In this document: positions 16,538 through 24,773 of the stretch, in pieces
Numbering within the stretch: position 1 is the first letter of the stretch
Layout: each line of letters starts with the position of its first letter
NCBI GenBank assembly: GCA_029961745.1
Contig: CP124680.1
Location: forward strand, 4,650,001-4,714,000
DNA length: 64,000 nucleotides
Direction: 5' to 3'
From: Nocardioides sp. L-11A
GTDB lineage: Bacteria > Actinomycetota > Actinomycetes > Propionibacteriales > Nocardioidaceae
Program-made: the position numbers and the translations under genes
The notes under the pieces: generated by a model
Told to the model about the DNA's origin: nothing
Databases searched by the model: none
The model's input: only the letters and a program-made list of their open reading frames with translations

Positions 16538-17281
16538 TCAGCCGAGGACGGCGAGCGCCGCGCCGTACCCCTCCGGCACGACGACGTCGCGCACGACCCA
16601 CGAACCGAGGCTGCGGCTCGGCGCGTCGTCGGTGCCGAGATAGTCCAGGTGCGGGTCGCGCCCCAGCCCGATGCCGATGCCCTTGAGGTAGGCCTCGGTG
16701 CGGGACCACGCCCGGGTGAACCGGACCGTGGCCCGGCCGCCGTCGAGCGTGCCCTGCGCGGCGGCCTCGATCTCCTCGGACTCGCGCGGGTGGAGCAGCT
16801 TCGCGAGCGCGACCGGGTCGTCGGGGTGGCGCTCGACGTCGACACCGACGGCGACGTCGGCCACCGCCACGAGCACCTGGCCCGGCGTATGGCTCAGCGA
16901 GAACTCCACACCGGTGCCCTCGGCGCGCGGACGGCCGTGCGGTTCGCCACACCCGGGGCAGGGGTGGCGGCCCCACACGACCTTCTCCGGCGGCGTGTCG
17001 GTCGCCGCGCCCACGACGAGCCGGGCCGCGGCATGGGCGATCTCGTAGGCCCGCCGCAGCTCCGCCCGGACGTACGACGACGCCTGCTGGCGCTCGCCCT
17101 CGTCGAGCCAGTCGCGGGCGACCTCGAGCTCGGCGTCACCGACGGTGGCCGTCGGGATGCGCCAGATCCCGGGCCCGCCCTCGGGGCGGAGCACCGAGGT
17201 ATTGAGGAAGGAGTCGAGGACGGCCGGGGTCACCGGCTCCGCCTCGCGGTCCGGAACCGCCTGCGCCACGTCGCGAGTCAT
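16538..17281 (-). CDS. 4'-phosphopantetheinyl transferase superfamily protein (Sfp type)
   Basis: A 247-residue enzyme that moves the phosphopantetheine arm of CoA onto carrier-protein serines. The two Mg/CoA motifs are clear: GVDVERH (Asp148 and Glu150) and WSRTEAYLKG (Glu196, Lys200). The CPGCGEPHGRP segment before FSLSHT is the Sfp-type linker that packs against CoA. No polyketide or peptide synthetase lies in the window, so its partner carrier proteins are elsewhere. The start at 17281 leaves the usual short N-terminus. Confidence 0.92.
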   Translation of the reverse strand: MTRDVAQAVPDREAEPVTPAVLDSFLNTSVLRPEGGPGIWRIPTATVGDAELEVARDWLDEGERQQASSYVRAELRRAYEIAHAAARLVVGAATDTPPEKVVWGRHPCPGCGEPHGRPRAEGTGVEFSLSHTPGQVLVAVADVAVGVDVERHPDDPVALAKLLHPRESEEIEAAAQGTLDGGRATVRFTRAWSRTEAYLKGIGIGLGRDPHLDYLGTDDAPSRSLGSWVVRDVVVPEGYGAALAVLG

Positions 17282-17386
17282 CGCTCCCGAGGCTAACAAG
17301 AGGGGGTGAGCCGGCTCACTCCGCGGTGCCGCAGTGTCGCGAGGACACCTCCGCGGCAGCGTGGTACGGGAGTACGGCTCGGGTGA

Positions 17387-17392
17387 TAGGGT
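17387..17392 (+). promoter_or_regulatory. -10 box TAGGGT of a probable leaderless vapBC promoter
   Basis: TAGGGT ends seven bases before the ATG of vapB at 17400, leaving no room for a Shine-Dalgarno sequence. Confidence 0.5.
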
Positions 17393-17399
17393 GAGCCGT

Positions 17400-17633
17400 A
17401 TGAAGACCACGATCGAGGTGCCCGACGCCCTCGCCGCCGATGCGAAGGCGCTCGCGCGCGAGCAGGGGACGACGCTGCGCGATCTGGTCGTCCAAGGCCT
17501 CCGCAGCGAGCTCGACCGGCGCCGCGCGGGCCGACCTCAGGTCGACTTCGTCTTCCCGACGGCGACGGGCAACGGGCTGCGTGTCGACATCGATCCGGCC
17601 CGCCTCACGGACCTCGCCTACGACCTCCCGTGA
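17400..17633 (+). CDS. vapB: VapB-type antitoxin
   Basis: A 77-residue protein with an N-terminal ribbon-helix-helix (MKTTIEVPDALAADAKALAREQGTTLRDLVVQGLRSELDRR) for DNA binding and a short C-terminal tail that would wrap the toxin (RVDIDPARLTDLAYDLP). It overlaps the next gene by 4 bp (GTGA), the classic antitoxin-first order. ATG at 17400 starts exactly at the ribbon-helix-helix and sits seven bases after a -10 box, so a leaderless mRNA is likely. The VapBC complex would repress this promoter. Confidence 0.9.
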   Translation: MKTTIEVPDALAADAKALAREQGTTLRDLVVQGLRSELDRRRAGRPQVDFVFPTATGNGLRVDIDPARLTDLAYDLP

Positions 17634-18061
17634 TCGCGCTCGACACCAACATCCTCGTCTATGCCCACCGCGCCGATGCGCCCCACCATCACGGCGCACG
17701 CACCGCGGTCGAGGGCATCGCCCGCTCGGGCGACCGCTTCGGCGTCCCGTGGCCATGTATGCACGAGTTCCTCGCCATCACCACCCATCCACGGATCTAC
17801 GACCCGCCGTCATCCCCGGAGCAAGCCCTGGGAGCCGTACGGGCACTCGCAGACCTGCCGTCGATCGCGCTTCTGGGCGAAGGCCCCGATCATCTCGCCG
17901 TCCTGAGCGGCCTGCTGACGTCCGGGGCCGTCCGCGGCCCCAAGGTCCACGACGCACGGATCGCGGCGATCTGCCTGGCGCACGGCGTCAGCGAACTGTG
18001 GACTGCCGACCGCGACTTCTCGTACTTCCCGTCGCTGCGGACCCGGAACCCTCTCGTCTAG
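17630..18061 (+). CDS. vapC: VapC-type PIN-domain ribonuclease toxin
   Basis: A 143-residue PIN-domain nuclease. The acidic Mg-binding residues are visible: Asp5 (IALDTNILVYA), Glu of MHEFLAIT, Asp of VHDARIAAI and Asp of TADRDF. VapC toxins cut tRNA or rRNA when free of antitoxin. The GTG start overlaps the vapB stop. It is complete and carries all key residues, so it is probably active. Confidence 0.92.
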   Translation: MIALDTNILVYAHRADAPHHHGARTAVEGIARSGDRFGVPWPCMHEFLAITTHPRIYDPPSSPEQALGAVRALADLPSIALLGEGPDHLAVLSGLLTSGAVRGPKVHDARIAAICLAHGVSELWTADRDFSYFPSLRTRNPLV

Positions 18062-18264
18062 GGAGCGTCTCCCCGACCCCCGCCTGCTACGCGACGTTTC
18101 CGACTCGATCTGGCCGCGTTGGCGTCGCTCGAAGGGCGATCCGGCACGACGTCGCTCCGCCGCCTTGCCAGATCGGCCGGAAACACCGCTCGCCACGGCG
18201 CCGATGTGAGACACACCCTCGGTGTTCTGACCGGGGAGCCTGAGAGACGCGCCCTGGGCCGTCG

Positions 18265-18663
18265 CTAGAATCCGGCCTTCTTGCGCTGCGCCTTGCCGAT
18301 CGCGTCCTCGACGACCGAGTTCAGCCGTGACCCGTTCGGCCACCCGTCGTAGTGGCAGGCGAGGATGACCAACTCGCGCAGCGCCTCCGCGTCGAGCTCG
18401 CCGTTGGCGAGGGCCGCGGGGACCTGGATGCCGAGCACGTCGTTCGCACGCTGGCCGACGAGCAGGCCGATCAGGAACAGGCGCCGGTCGCGATCGCTGA
18501 GACCGGGCCGCTGCCAGATGTCGGCGAACAGGTGATCGGCGGTGTAGCGGAAGAAGTCACCCTCGCCGTCGGTCATGTCGAAGCCGTAGACCTGCTCCAT
18601 CTTGCGCAGTCCCCGGGCGCGCAGCTCGGGCAGGTCGTCGAACTTGTCGGCAGATCCCGTCAC
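18265..18663 (-). CDS. Carboxymuconolactone decarboxylase (CMD)-like protein
   Basis: A 132-residue protein resembling the gamma-carboxymuconolactone decarboxylase/AhpD-like helical fold: LRARGLRKMEQVYGFD, then RDRRLFLIGLLVGQRANDVLGIQVPAALANGELDAEALRELVILACHYDGWPNG. It lacks the AhpD CxxC, so a redox role is unlikely. The GTG start overlaps the Uma2 gene stop (GTGA). In M. tuberculosis a CMD-like gene (Rv0771, from memory) closes the same cyp51-associated gene set, so this is probably the counterpart here. Confidence 0.83.
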   Translation of the reverse strand: MTGSADKFDDLPELRARGLRKMEQVYGFDMTDGEGDFFRYTADHLFADIWQRPGLSDRDRRLFLIGLLVGQRANDVLGIQVPAALANGELDAEALRELVILACHYDGWPNGSRLNSVVEDAIGKAQRKKAGF

Positions 18664-19208
18664 CGCAGGACCTCCCGGAGATCGAGGACGACGCTGCCGT
18701 GCTCGCCGATCACGATCTCGGCCACCGGCTCGCGGTCGTCGAGGTGGGCCTCGGTCTCCCAGGCGCCGTCGACGTTGAGGAGCGCGTCGATGGTGCGCAG
18801 GTCGGGGTCCACGATCCAGAGCCGCTCGACACCGCCCTCGGCGTACTCCATCGGCTTGCGGAGCGTGTCCTCGCTGCGGGTGCTCGGCGAGAGCACCTCC
18901 GCGACGAGCAGGGGCATCACGGTCCGGAAGGTCTCGTCGGTGCGGCTCTCGGCCATCATCACGTCGGGGCCGCGCAGCCGGTTGCGGGGCAGCCAGAGGC
19001 CGATCTCGGTGCCGACCATGAGATCCGGGAACCGGCCGATGAGGAGCGCAGTCAGACGAGCCGCGATCTGGCCGTGGAACTCCGATGCCGGCGGCATCAC
19101 CAGCACCTCGCCGTCGACCCACTCGGTGCGTGGCCAGTCGGGGAGTCGCTCGTACTCCTCCCAGGACATGCGCAGGCGCCGCACTCCGTCGACCGGCACT
19201 TCGAGCAT
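18660..19208 (-). CDS. Uma2 family (DUF820) restriction-endonuclease-like protein
   Basis: A 182-residue PD-(D/E)xK-fold protein. MSWEEYERLPDWPRTEWVDGEVLVMPPAS is the typical Uma2 start; the candidate catalytic set is Asp in RGPDVMMAE, Glu in LVAEVLSPST and Lys in RKPMEYAEGGVERLWIVDP. The family is common in cyanobacteria and actinobacteria, and no function has been proven; it may be a nuclease or a decayed transposon relative. It is wedged between the CMD-like and HIBADH-like genes of the cyp51 locus. Confidence 0.87.
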   Translation of the reverse strand: MLEVPVDGVRRLRMSWEEYERLPDWPRTEWVDGEVLVMPPASEFHGQIAARLTALLIGRFPDLMVGTEIGLWLPRNRLRGPDVMMAESRTDETFRTVMPLLVAEVLSPSTRSEDTLRKPMEYAEGGVERLWIVDPDLRTIDALLNVDGAWETEAHLDDREPVAEIVIGEHGSVVLDLREVLR

Positions 19209-19282
19209 GGGCGCTCCTGACAGGCGTGGAGACACATCGACCTTCCTCTCATTGTGACCCGGGGCCAGGGTCGAGGAAAGCC

Positions 19283-20131
19283 TCACCGATCTCTCCGCTC
19301 GTGGCTCGCGTCCTCCACAGGCAGGCCGAGACCGGGCCCGAGACGCTCGATCGCCAGCTCCGCCAGCGGTACGTCGACGCCGAGCTCGTCCGCGAGTGCG
19401 ATGGCGAACCCCAGGTCCTTCTCCCCCAGCGCCCGCACGTGGCCGAAGACCCCGTGCCAGAAGTCGTCCGGCGCGATCGGCACCGTGGTGGCGCGGTGCA
19501 TGATCGCGCCCGGCCCCCCGGTGACCGCGTCGGTGTGCCGGACCACGTCGCCGAGCGCGATCAGGTCGAGGCCGGCGGCCTCGGCGAGGCGCTGGGCCTC
19601 GGTGACGGCCGTGAACGCGACGAAGTGGATCAGGTTGCGGGCCAGCTTCATCCGGGTGCCCGCCCCCACCGGACCGGCGTGGACGACCGTGCTGCCCATC
19701 GCCTCGAGCGCCGGGCGCGCCGCGGTGAAGGCATCCTCGGTGCCACCCACCATGATCGCCAGGCTCCCCTCGGCGGCTCCCATCGGGCCGCCGCTGACCG
19801 GGGCGTCGAGCACCCGCCGTCCGGTCGCGGCCAGCTCGGCCGGGGTCGCGGGAGCGACCGTCGAGTGGATCACCAGCACCGTCTCGTCCGGCAGCTCGGC
19901 GGCGACCGCGCGGACCTGGTCGTCGTCGCGCACCATCACACACACGACGTCGGCGTCCAGCTCCGCCACGGAGCCGACGGCACGCGCCCCGGCGACGACC
20001 AGCTCGGCGACGGGCTCCGGCGCGACGTCGTACACCTGGAGGTCGATGCCCTCGGCCGCGGCCAACCGGAGCGCCATCGGTTTGCCGATATTGCCGAGAC
20101 CGACGAAGCCCACCTTCAGATCGCGCATCAC
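19283..20131 (-). CDS. NAD(P)-binding beta-hydroxyacid dehydrogenase (HIBADH family)
   Basis: A 282-residue enzyme of the 3-hydroxyisobutyrate/6-phosphogluconate dehydrogenase superfamily. The Rossmann motif is at the N-terminus (VGFVGLGNIGKPMALRL), the substrate motif DAPVSGGPMGAAEGSLAIMVGG lies near the middle, and the catalytic Lys is in GAGTRMKLARNLIHF. It oxidises a beta-hydroxyacid to the semialdehyde or the reverse. With the adjacent SDR and aldehyde dehydrogenase it could complete stepwise oxidation of a P450 product. Confidence 0.9.
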   Translation of the reverse strand: MMRDLKVGFVGLGNIGKPMALRLAAAEGIDLQVYDVAPEPVAELVVAGARAVGSVAELDADVVCVMVRDDDQVRAVAAELPDETVLVIHSTVAPATPAELAATGRRVLDAPVSGGPMGAAEGSLAIMVGGTEDAFTAARPALEAMGSTVVHAGPVGAGTRMKLARNLIHFVAFTAVTEAQRLAEAAGLDLIALGDVVRHTDAVTGGPGAIMHRATTVPIAPDDFWHGVFGHVRALGEKDLGFAIALADELGVDVPLAELAIERLGPGLGLPVEDASHERRDR

Positions 20132-20213
20132 GACTCCTCTGAGCGAACGGGGTCCCCGCGGCGTTGTTCGCTCAACGGAGCGAAGCGGGGAGGCGAAGAA
20201 CGTCGTGGGGTGT

Positions 20214-20963
20214 TCATAACCGGAAGGTCTGGCCGCCGTCGACCGCCAGGATCTGGCCGGTGACCCACGACGCGTCGTCGGAGAGAAGGTAGAGCAGCGC
20301 GCCGACCATGTCGTCGACCGAGCCCATCCGCTTGATGGCCAGGCTGGTGCGGACGATGTCCTTGGCGGCGTCGCCGGCCTGGGTGCGGGTCGCCTCGGTG
20401 TCGGTCGGGCCGGGGGCGATCGCGTTCACCCGGATCCCCTGCCCGCCGAGCTCGTGGGCGAGCTGCTGGGTCAGGCTGTTGATGCCGGCCTTCGCGAGTC
20501 CGTAGAAGCCGGAGTAGAGGTACGCCGCGGTCGAACTCTGGTTGACGATCGCTCCTCCGCCGCGCTTGGCGATCTCGGGGTGGACCGCGCGGGTCATCAC
20601 CAGCGCGCCGTCGAGGTTCACCGCCATGAACCGGCGGTAGTAGTCCCAGTCGACGCTGATCAGCAGGTTGAACTCCATCGACCCGTAGATCGCGGCGTTG
20701 TTGACCAGGTGGTCGATGCCGCCCAGCTCCTCGACGGTCCGCGCGACCAGGGCCTGGGCCGACTCGGCCGAGGACACGTCGCAGGACACGAAGATCGCGC
20801 GGCCCCCGTCGGCCTCGATGGACGCGGCGACCCCGGCGCCGGCCTCTTCGTCGATGTCGGCGACGACGACAGCCGCCCCCTCCGTGGCCAGCGCCCGCGC
20901 GTACGCCTCGCCGATGCCCTGCGCCGCGCCGGTGACGACGACGACCTTGTTCTCGAACCTCAT
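20214..20963 (-). CDS. SDR family oxidoreductase of the cyp51 locus
   Basis: A 249-residue classical SDR. TGAAQGIG (11-18) binds the cofactor, Asp36 in VVADID suggests preference for NAD, NNAA is at 88-91, and Ser143/144 with Tyr154/Lys158 are catalytic. The IRVNAIAPGPTDTEATR segment and the C-terminal VTGQILAVDGGQTFRL are standard. It follows the aldehyde dehydrogenase after a 123-bp gap filled by two palindromes. By position it corresponds to the SDR beside aldA in the mycobacterial cyp51 region. Confidence 0.92.
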   Translation of the reverse strand: MRFENKVVVVTGAAQGIGEAYARALATEGAAVVVADIDEEAGAGVAASIEADGGRAIFVSCDVSSAESAQALVARTVEELGGIDHLVNNAAIYGSMEFNLLISVDWDYYRRFMAVNLDGALVMTRAVHPEIAKRGGGAIVNQSSTAAYLYSGFYGLAKAGINSLTQQLAHELGGQGIRVNAIAPGPTDTEATRTQAGDAAKDIVRTSLAIKRMGSVDDMVGALLYLLSDDASWVTGQILAVDGGQTFRL

Positions 20964-20981
20964 GTCACTCCTGTCACTCTG

Positions 20982-21077
20982 GTGCACAGGAATCGCCGGT
21001 TGACCGGTTGTTCCTGCACTTGGGGGGCGTTGCAACGGGCGCCCAGTGCCAGAATCGCCGGTCGACCGGCGATTCCT
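20982..21077. repeat. Two palindromic repeats in the SDR/ALDH gap
   Basis: A perfect 24-bp palindrome centred on CCGGTCGACCGG (21052-21075) and an imperfect partner of the same sequence family (20982-21019, core AATCGCCGGTTGACCGG) lie 32 bp apart. Both end in TTCCTGCAC. They resemble REP-type intergenic repeats and could also terminate or stabilise the transcript. Confidence 0.75.
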
Positions 21078-21086
21078 GCACACCGC

Positions 21087-22553
21087 TCACGCCGGCTCCG
21101 CGACCGTCTTGGTCTCCAGGTACTCCTCGAACCCGGCGACCCCCATCTCGCGCCCGATGCCGGACTGCTTGTAGCCCCCGAACGGCGCGTCCGGGCTGAA
21201 CCAGACGCCGCCGTTGACGGCGAGGGTGCCGGTCCTGATCCGGGCGGCGACGGCGCGCGCCCGCTCCAGCGAGCCGGAGTCGACCGAGCCGGAGAGCCCG
21301 TACGCCGAGTCGTTGGCGATCCGGACCGCGTCGTCGTCGCCGTCGTGCGCGATGACGACGAGCACCGGCCCGAAGATCTCCTCCTGCGCCAGGCGCGAGG
21401 AGTTGTCGAGGCCGGCGACGACGGTCGGCTGCACCCAGAAGCCGTCCTGGTCGATGACCGAACCGCCGGTGGCGAACCGCCCGCCCTCCGCCAGCGCGAC
21501 CGCGAAGTACGCCGCCACGCGGTCGCGCTGCGCCCGCGAGATGACCGGACCGCAGATCGCTCCGGGATCCTGCGGGTCGCGAGCGCCGATCGACTCCATC
21601 GTCTGCGCCGCGACCGACACGGCCTCGTCGTACCGGTCGCGGGGGACGATCAGCCGGGTCGTGATCGCGCAGCCCTGGCCGGCGTGGATGCACGCCGCGA
21701 ACGCGGTCGCGCCCGCCACGGCGGCGACATCGGCGTCGTCGAGGGCGACCGCGGCGGACTTGCCGCCGAGCTCGAGGAAGACCTTCTTCAACGTCGATGC
21801 CGCGGCCGCCATGATCGCCTTGCCGACCGCGCTCGAGCCGGTGAAGGACACCATGTCGATGCGCGGGTCCGTCGCCAGCACCGCGGCGACCTCGTTGGAG
21901 CGCGGCGTCACCACGTTGAAGACACCCGGCGGGATGTCCGTGTGCTCGGCGACCAGGCGACCCAGCTCCGCGGCGACCCACGGGGTGTCCGGCGCGGGCT
22001 TGAGCACGACGGTGCAGCCGGCGGCCAGCGCGGGGCCGATCTTGGCGAGGTTGATCTGGGTCGGGACGTTCCATGGGGTGATCGCCGCGACGACCCCGAC
22101 CGGCTCGCGCCGCACGGTACGACGCGAGGGGATCCCCATCGGCGAGGCGACGCCGAGGTCGGTCTCGAACGCATAGCCCTCGAGCAGGTCGGTCACCCAC
22201 GTCAGGCCGTCGACGGGGACGTCGAAGCCGGCGGCGCCCATCATGAAGCCGGGCATGCCGACCTCGGCCGTCGTCAGCGCGCGGAAGGCATCGGCGTCGG
22301 CCAGCAGCGCGGCGTGCAGCTGGCGCAGGCAGCGCACGCGCAGCTCCCGGTCGGTCGACCAGTCGCTCTCGTCGAAGGCGCGTCGGGCCGCGGCGATCGC
22401 GGCGTCCACGTCGGCGGCGGTGCCGTCGGGGGCCACCCCGATCTCGGATCCGTCGGCCGGGTTGAGGATCGGGTACGTCGCACCGTCGGCCGCGGCGACC
22501 AGCTTGCCGTCGATCAGCTGCCGGGCAGCGGGAGGAAGGCCGCTCGAGGTCAC
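21087..22553 (-). CDS. NAD(P)-dependent aldehyde dehydrogenase
   Basis: A 488-residue aldehyde dehydrogenase that converts an aldehyde to the acid. Asn162 (TPWNVP), Lys185 (VLKPAP), Glu261 (LELGGKS) and nucleophile Cys295 (AGQGCAITT) are all present, and the C-terminal QEEIFGPVL and PFGGYKQSGIGRE motifs are intact. The GTG start overlaps the stop of the SnoaL-like gene (GTGA), so it is part of the same operon as cyp51. The counterpart in M. tuberculosis is aldA (Rv0768, from memory), which there is divergently transcribed. Confidence 0.94.
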   Translation of the reverse strand: MTSSGLPPAARQLIDGKLVAAADGATYPILNPADGSEIGVAPDGTAADVDAAIAAARRAFDESDWSTDRELRVRCLRQLHAALLADADAFRALTTAEVGMPGFMMGAAGFDVPVDGLTWVTDLLEGYAFETDLGVASPMGIPSRRTVRREPVGVVAAITPWNVPTQINLAKIGPALAAGCTVVLKPAPDTPWVAAELGRLVAEHTDIPPGVFNVVTPRSNEVAAVLATDPRIDMVSFTGSSAVGKAIMAAAASTLKKVFLELGGKSAAVALDDADVAAVAGATAFAACIHAGQGCAITTRLIVPRDRYDEAVSVAAQTMESIGARDPQDPGAICGPVISRAQRDRVAAYFAVALAEGGRFATGGSVIDQDGFWVQPTVVAGLDNSSRLAQEEIFGPVLVVIAHDGDDDAVRIANDSAYGLSGSVDSGSLERARAVAARIRTGTLAVNGGVWFSPDAPFGGYKQSGIGREMGVAGFEEYLETKTVAEPA

Positions 22554-23191
22554 GTGGTCGCCTCCGGGGCGGGTGCCTGGGTGACATACCTGCCCGCCTC
22601 GACCGGCGGCGGCCACACGGTCGAGGGCAGGTCCTTCAGGCGGTAGTGGCCGGGCACGTCATGGCCGGTGACGGACATCCGCTTGAGCAGGGTGTCGGGC
22701 GCCTTGCCGGCCTCGACGATCGACAGGAAGGTGTGCGCCGTCGACGGGAGGTCGAACCAGTCGCGCTGCCAGGCGATCTTGATCTGTCCCGCGTCGGGAC
22801 CGGACTGCTGCCGCTCGACGCCGAACCACGAGCCGCCGATGCCGAGGATCTCGTACTCCGCGCCGTCGTCGTCGAGGATGCCGGAGCGCTGCTTCCAGAA
22901 GCCGACGATCATCGACTTCTGCTCGTCGATCATCGTGCAGACGTAGTCGTAGTGCCAGCCGTCGAGGCCGTCCATCTCGATGCCGATCGCCCAGTCCCGG
23001 ATCTGGTCGCGACCGACCGCCATGAAGTGCTCGTCGGGGTGGTACATCCAGCCGTAGGTGGCGTCCTCGGCGAACCACTCGGCCATCACCCGCCAGTCGC
23101 CGCGGGTCTCGGCGCGACGGTTGACGTCGAGCCAGGTCTGCCAGAACTCCTCGATCTCGGCCCGGGTCAGGGATGCGGTCGGGTCACTCAT
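22550..23191 (-). CDS. SnoaL-like / NTF2-fold protein of the cyp51 locus
   Basis: A 213-residue protein with an NTF2-like core: TRAEIEEFWQTWLDVNRRAETRGDWRVMAEWFAEDATYGWMYHPDEHFMAVGRDQIRDW, rich in aromatic residues that would line a pocket, then strands to about residue 150 and a longer C-terminal tail. It overlaps ferredoxin by 1 bp at its start and the aldehyde dehydrogenase by 4 bp at its end, so it belongs to the P450 operon. A steroid-isomerase-like or hydrophobic-substrate-binding role is plausible from fold and context but is not shown. Confidence 0.8.
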   Translation of the reverse strand: MSDPTASLTRAEIEEFWQTWLDVNRRAETRGDWRVMAEWFAEDATYGWMYHPDEHFMAVGRDQIRDWAIGIEMDGLDGWHYDYVCTMIDEQKSMIVGFWKQRSGILDDDGAEYEILGIGGSWFGVERQQSGPDAGQIKIAWQRDWFDLPSTAHTFLSIVEAGKAPDTLLKRMSVTGHDVPGHYRLKDLPSTVWPPPVEAGRYVTQAPAPEATT

Positions 23192-23388
23192 CAGTCCTCC
23201 TCGATGGACAGGGCGAAGGCGGGGCAGTACTTCACGGCGGCGGCGACGTCGGGACGCCGCTCCTCGGCCGGGTGCTCGTGGAGCACGACGACCACATCGG
23301 TGTCGGCGTCGAACCCGAACACGTCGGGCGCCTCGCCCTGGCAGAGCTGGTGCCCCTGGCACAGGCCGGTGTCGGCCACGACGCGCAT
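23191..23388 (-). CDS. Single 3Fe-4S-type ferredoxin
   Basis: A 65-residue ferredoxin of the P450-partner type. The cluster ligands are Cys10, Cys16 and Cys55 (CQGHQLC and YCPAFAL). The position where a 4Fe-4S ferredoxin has a second Cys is His13, which fits a 3Fe-4S or atypical cluster as in actinobacterial P450 operons. It starts 1 bp before the cyp51 stop, so it probably feeds electrons to that P450; a ferredoxin reductase must come from elsewhere. Confidence 0.93.
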   Translation of the reverse strand: MRVVADTGLCQGHQLCQGEAPDVFGFDADTDVVVVLHEHPAEERRPDVAAAVKYCPAFALSIEED

Positions 23389-24773
23389 CAGGCGTCCCCG
23401 GTCCGGCGGCGGTAGCGCACCCGGGCGGGCTGGGCGAGCTGGATGACCATCTTGGTGAAGTCGTCGCGGTAGGAGTCGAGCTCCTGCACCGGCTCGAAGG
23501 AGAAGTCGCGCAGGATCACCGAGAAGATCGCCTTCATCTGCATCATCGCGAACGCATTGCCGACGCAGCGGTGCTTGCCAGCGCCGAACGGGATCCAGGT
23601 CCAGCGGTTCTGCAGGTCCTCCTGGCGCGGGTCGACGTACCGCCCGGGGTCGAAGGAGTCGGCCTTCGGGAAGTCCTCCTCGATCCGGTTGGACACCCGC
23701 GGGGAGGCAGCCAGCACCGTGCCGGCCGGGATGGTGCGGCCGAGCAGGTCGAAGTCCTCCTGCACCAGCCGCATCAGGATCACCAGCGGCGGATGCAGCC
23801 GCAGCGTCTCCTTGAGCGCCGCCTCCAGCACCGGGATCGACCGCAGCGCCTGGAAGGAGACCTCGGCCCCGTCGGCGTACAGCTCGTCGAGCTCCGCCAC
23901 GACCGCGTCCATCACGTCGGGGTGCCGCAGCAGCTCGATCATCGCCCAGGAGGCGGTGCCCGACGACGTGTGGTGACCGGCGAACATCATCGAGATGAAG
24001 ATGCCGGTGACCATCTCCGCGTCGTACCCGACGGCGATGAGGACGTCGAGCAGGTCCCGGTCCTGCTTGGGGATCTCGCCCCCCATCGATGCGGCACGGA
24101 CTACCCGCGCGGAGATGATCGCCTGCACCTTCGCGACCAGCTCCTCGCGAGCCTGGTCGCGGATCCGGAAGCTCTCGATGTCGGCGTAGGGGTCGACATA
24201 GGCGATGGCGTCGGTGCCGTGCTCGAGGCGGTGGTAGATCTCGGCGAACGACCCGTCGAGCTGGTCGCGGAACGGCTTGCCGATCAGACAGGAGGACGTC
24301 GTGTAGATGGTGAGCTCGGCGAAGAAGTCGAGCAGGTCGATCTCGCCCTCATCCCCCCAGTCGGCGACCATCCGGCGGATCTCGGCCTCGATCGTCTGCG
24401 CGTGCCCACGCATCATCTCGCCGCGCAGCGCCTGGTTCTTCAGCATCTGCTGGCGCTCCTCGGGCGAGGCGTCGAAGACCACGCCCTTGCCGAAGATCGG
24501 CGTCATGAACGGGTACGCCGCCGCCTGGTCGAGCACGTCGTCGGGTGCCCGGAAGAAGGCCTCGTTGGCCTCCGCGCCGGTCACGAGCACGACCTGCTTG
24601 TCGGCGAGCCGGAACCGCCCGACGTCGCCGCACTCGTCGCGCACGCGATGGAAGAGGCGGATCGGGTCGACCCGCATCTCCGGCAGGTGGCCGGTGCCGC
24701 GGATGATCGCGGGGACGTCGGGGCCCTGGTCGTCGAGGACCGTCGAGACCTCGGGGATGGCGTCGAGACTCAT
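23388..24773 (-). CDS. cyp51: CYP51 family cytochrome P450 (sterol 14alpha-demethylase type)
   Basis: A 461-residue P450 that matches M. tuberculosis CYP51 along nearly its whole length by eye. Shared features include HVRDECGD-like FHRVRDECGDVGRF, YPFMTPIFGKGVVFDASPEER, the I-helix FAGHHTSSGTASW (His268 replaces the usual acidic residue, as in CYP51), ExxR at Glu322-Arg325, the heme loop FGAGKHRCVG (Cys403) and the C-terminal VRYRRRTG. The bacterial role is unclear, since most actinomycetes make no sterols; a terpenoid or steroid substrate is likely. It sits in a tight operon with a ferredoxin and an SDR. Confidence 0.95.
   Translation of the reverse strand: MSLDAIPEVSTVLDDQGPDVPAIIRGTGHLPEMRVDPIRLFHRVRDECGDVGRFRLADKQVVLVTGAEANEAFFRAPDDVLDQAAAYPFMTPIFGKGVVFDASPEERQQMLKNQALRGEMMRGHAQTIEAEIRRMVADWGDEGEIDLLDFFAELTIYTTSSCLIGKPFRDQLDGSFAEIYHRLEHGTDAIAYVDPYADIESFRIRDQAREELVAKVQAIISARVVRAASMGGEIPKQDRDLLDVLIAVGYDAEMVTGIFISMMFAGHHTSSGTASWAMIELLRHPDVMDAVVAELDELYADGAEVSFQALRSIPVLEAALKETLRLHPPLVILMRLVQEDFDLLGRTIPAGTVLAASPRVSNRIEEDFPKADSFDPGRYVDPRQEDLQNRWTWIPFGAGKHRCVGNAFAMMQMKAIFSVILRDFSFEPVQELDSYRDDFTKMVIQLAQPARVRYRRRTGDA

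Noticed and set aside
18062..18264. 203-bp gap between vapC and the CMD-like gene
   Set aside because: No frame, hairpin or repeat could be supported.
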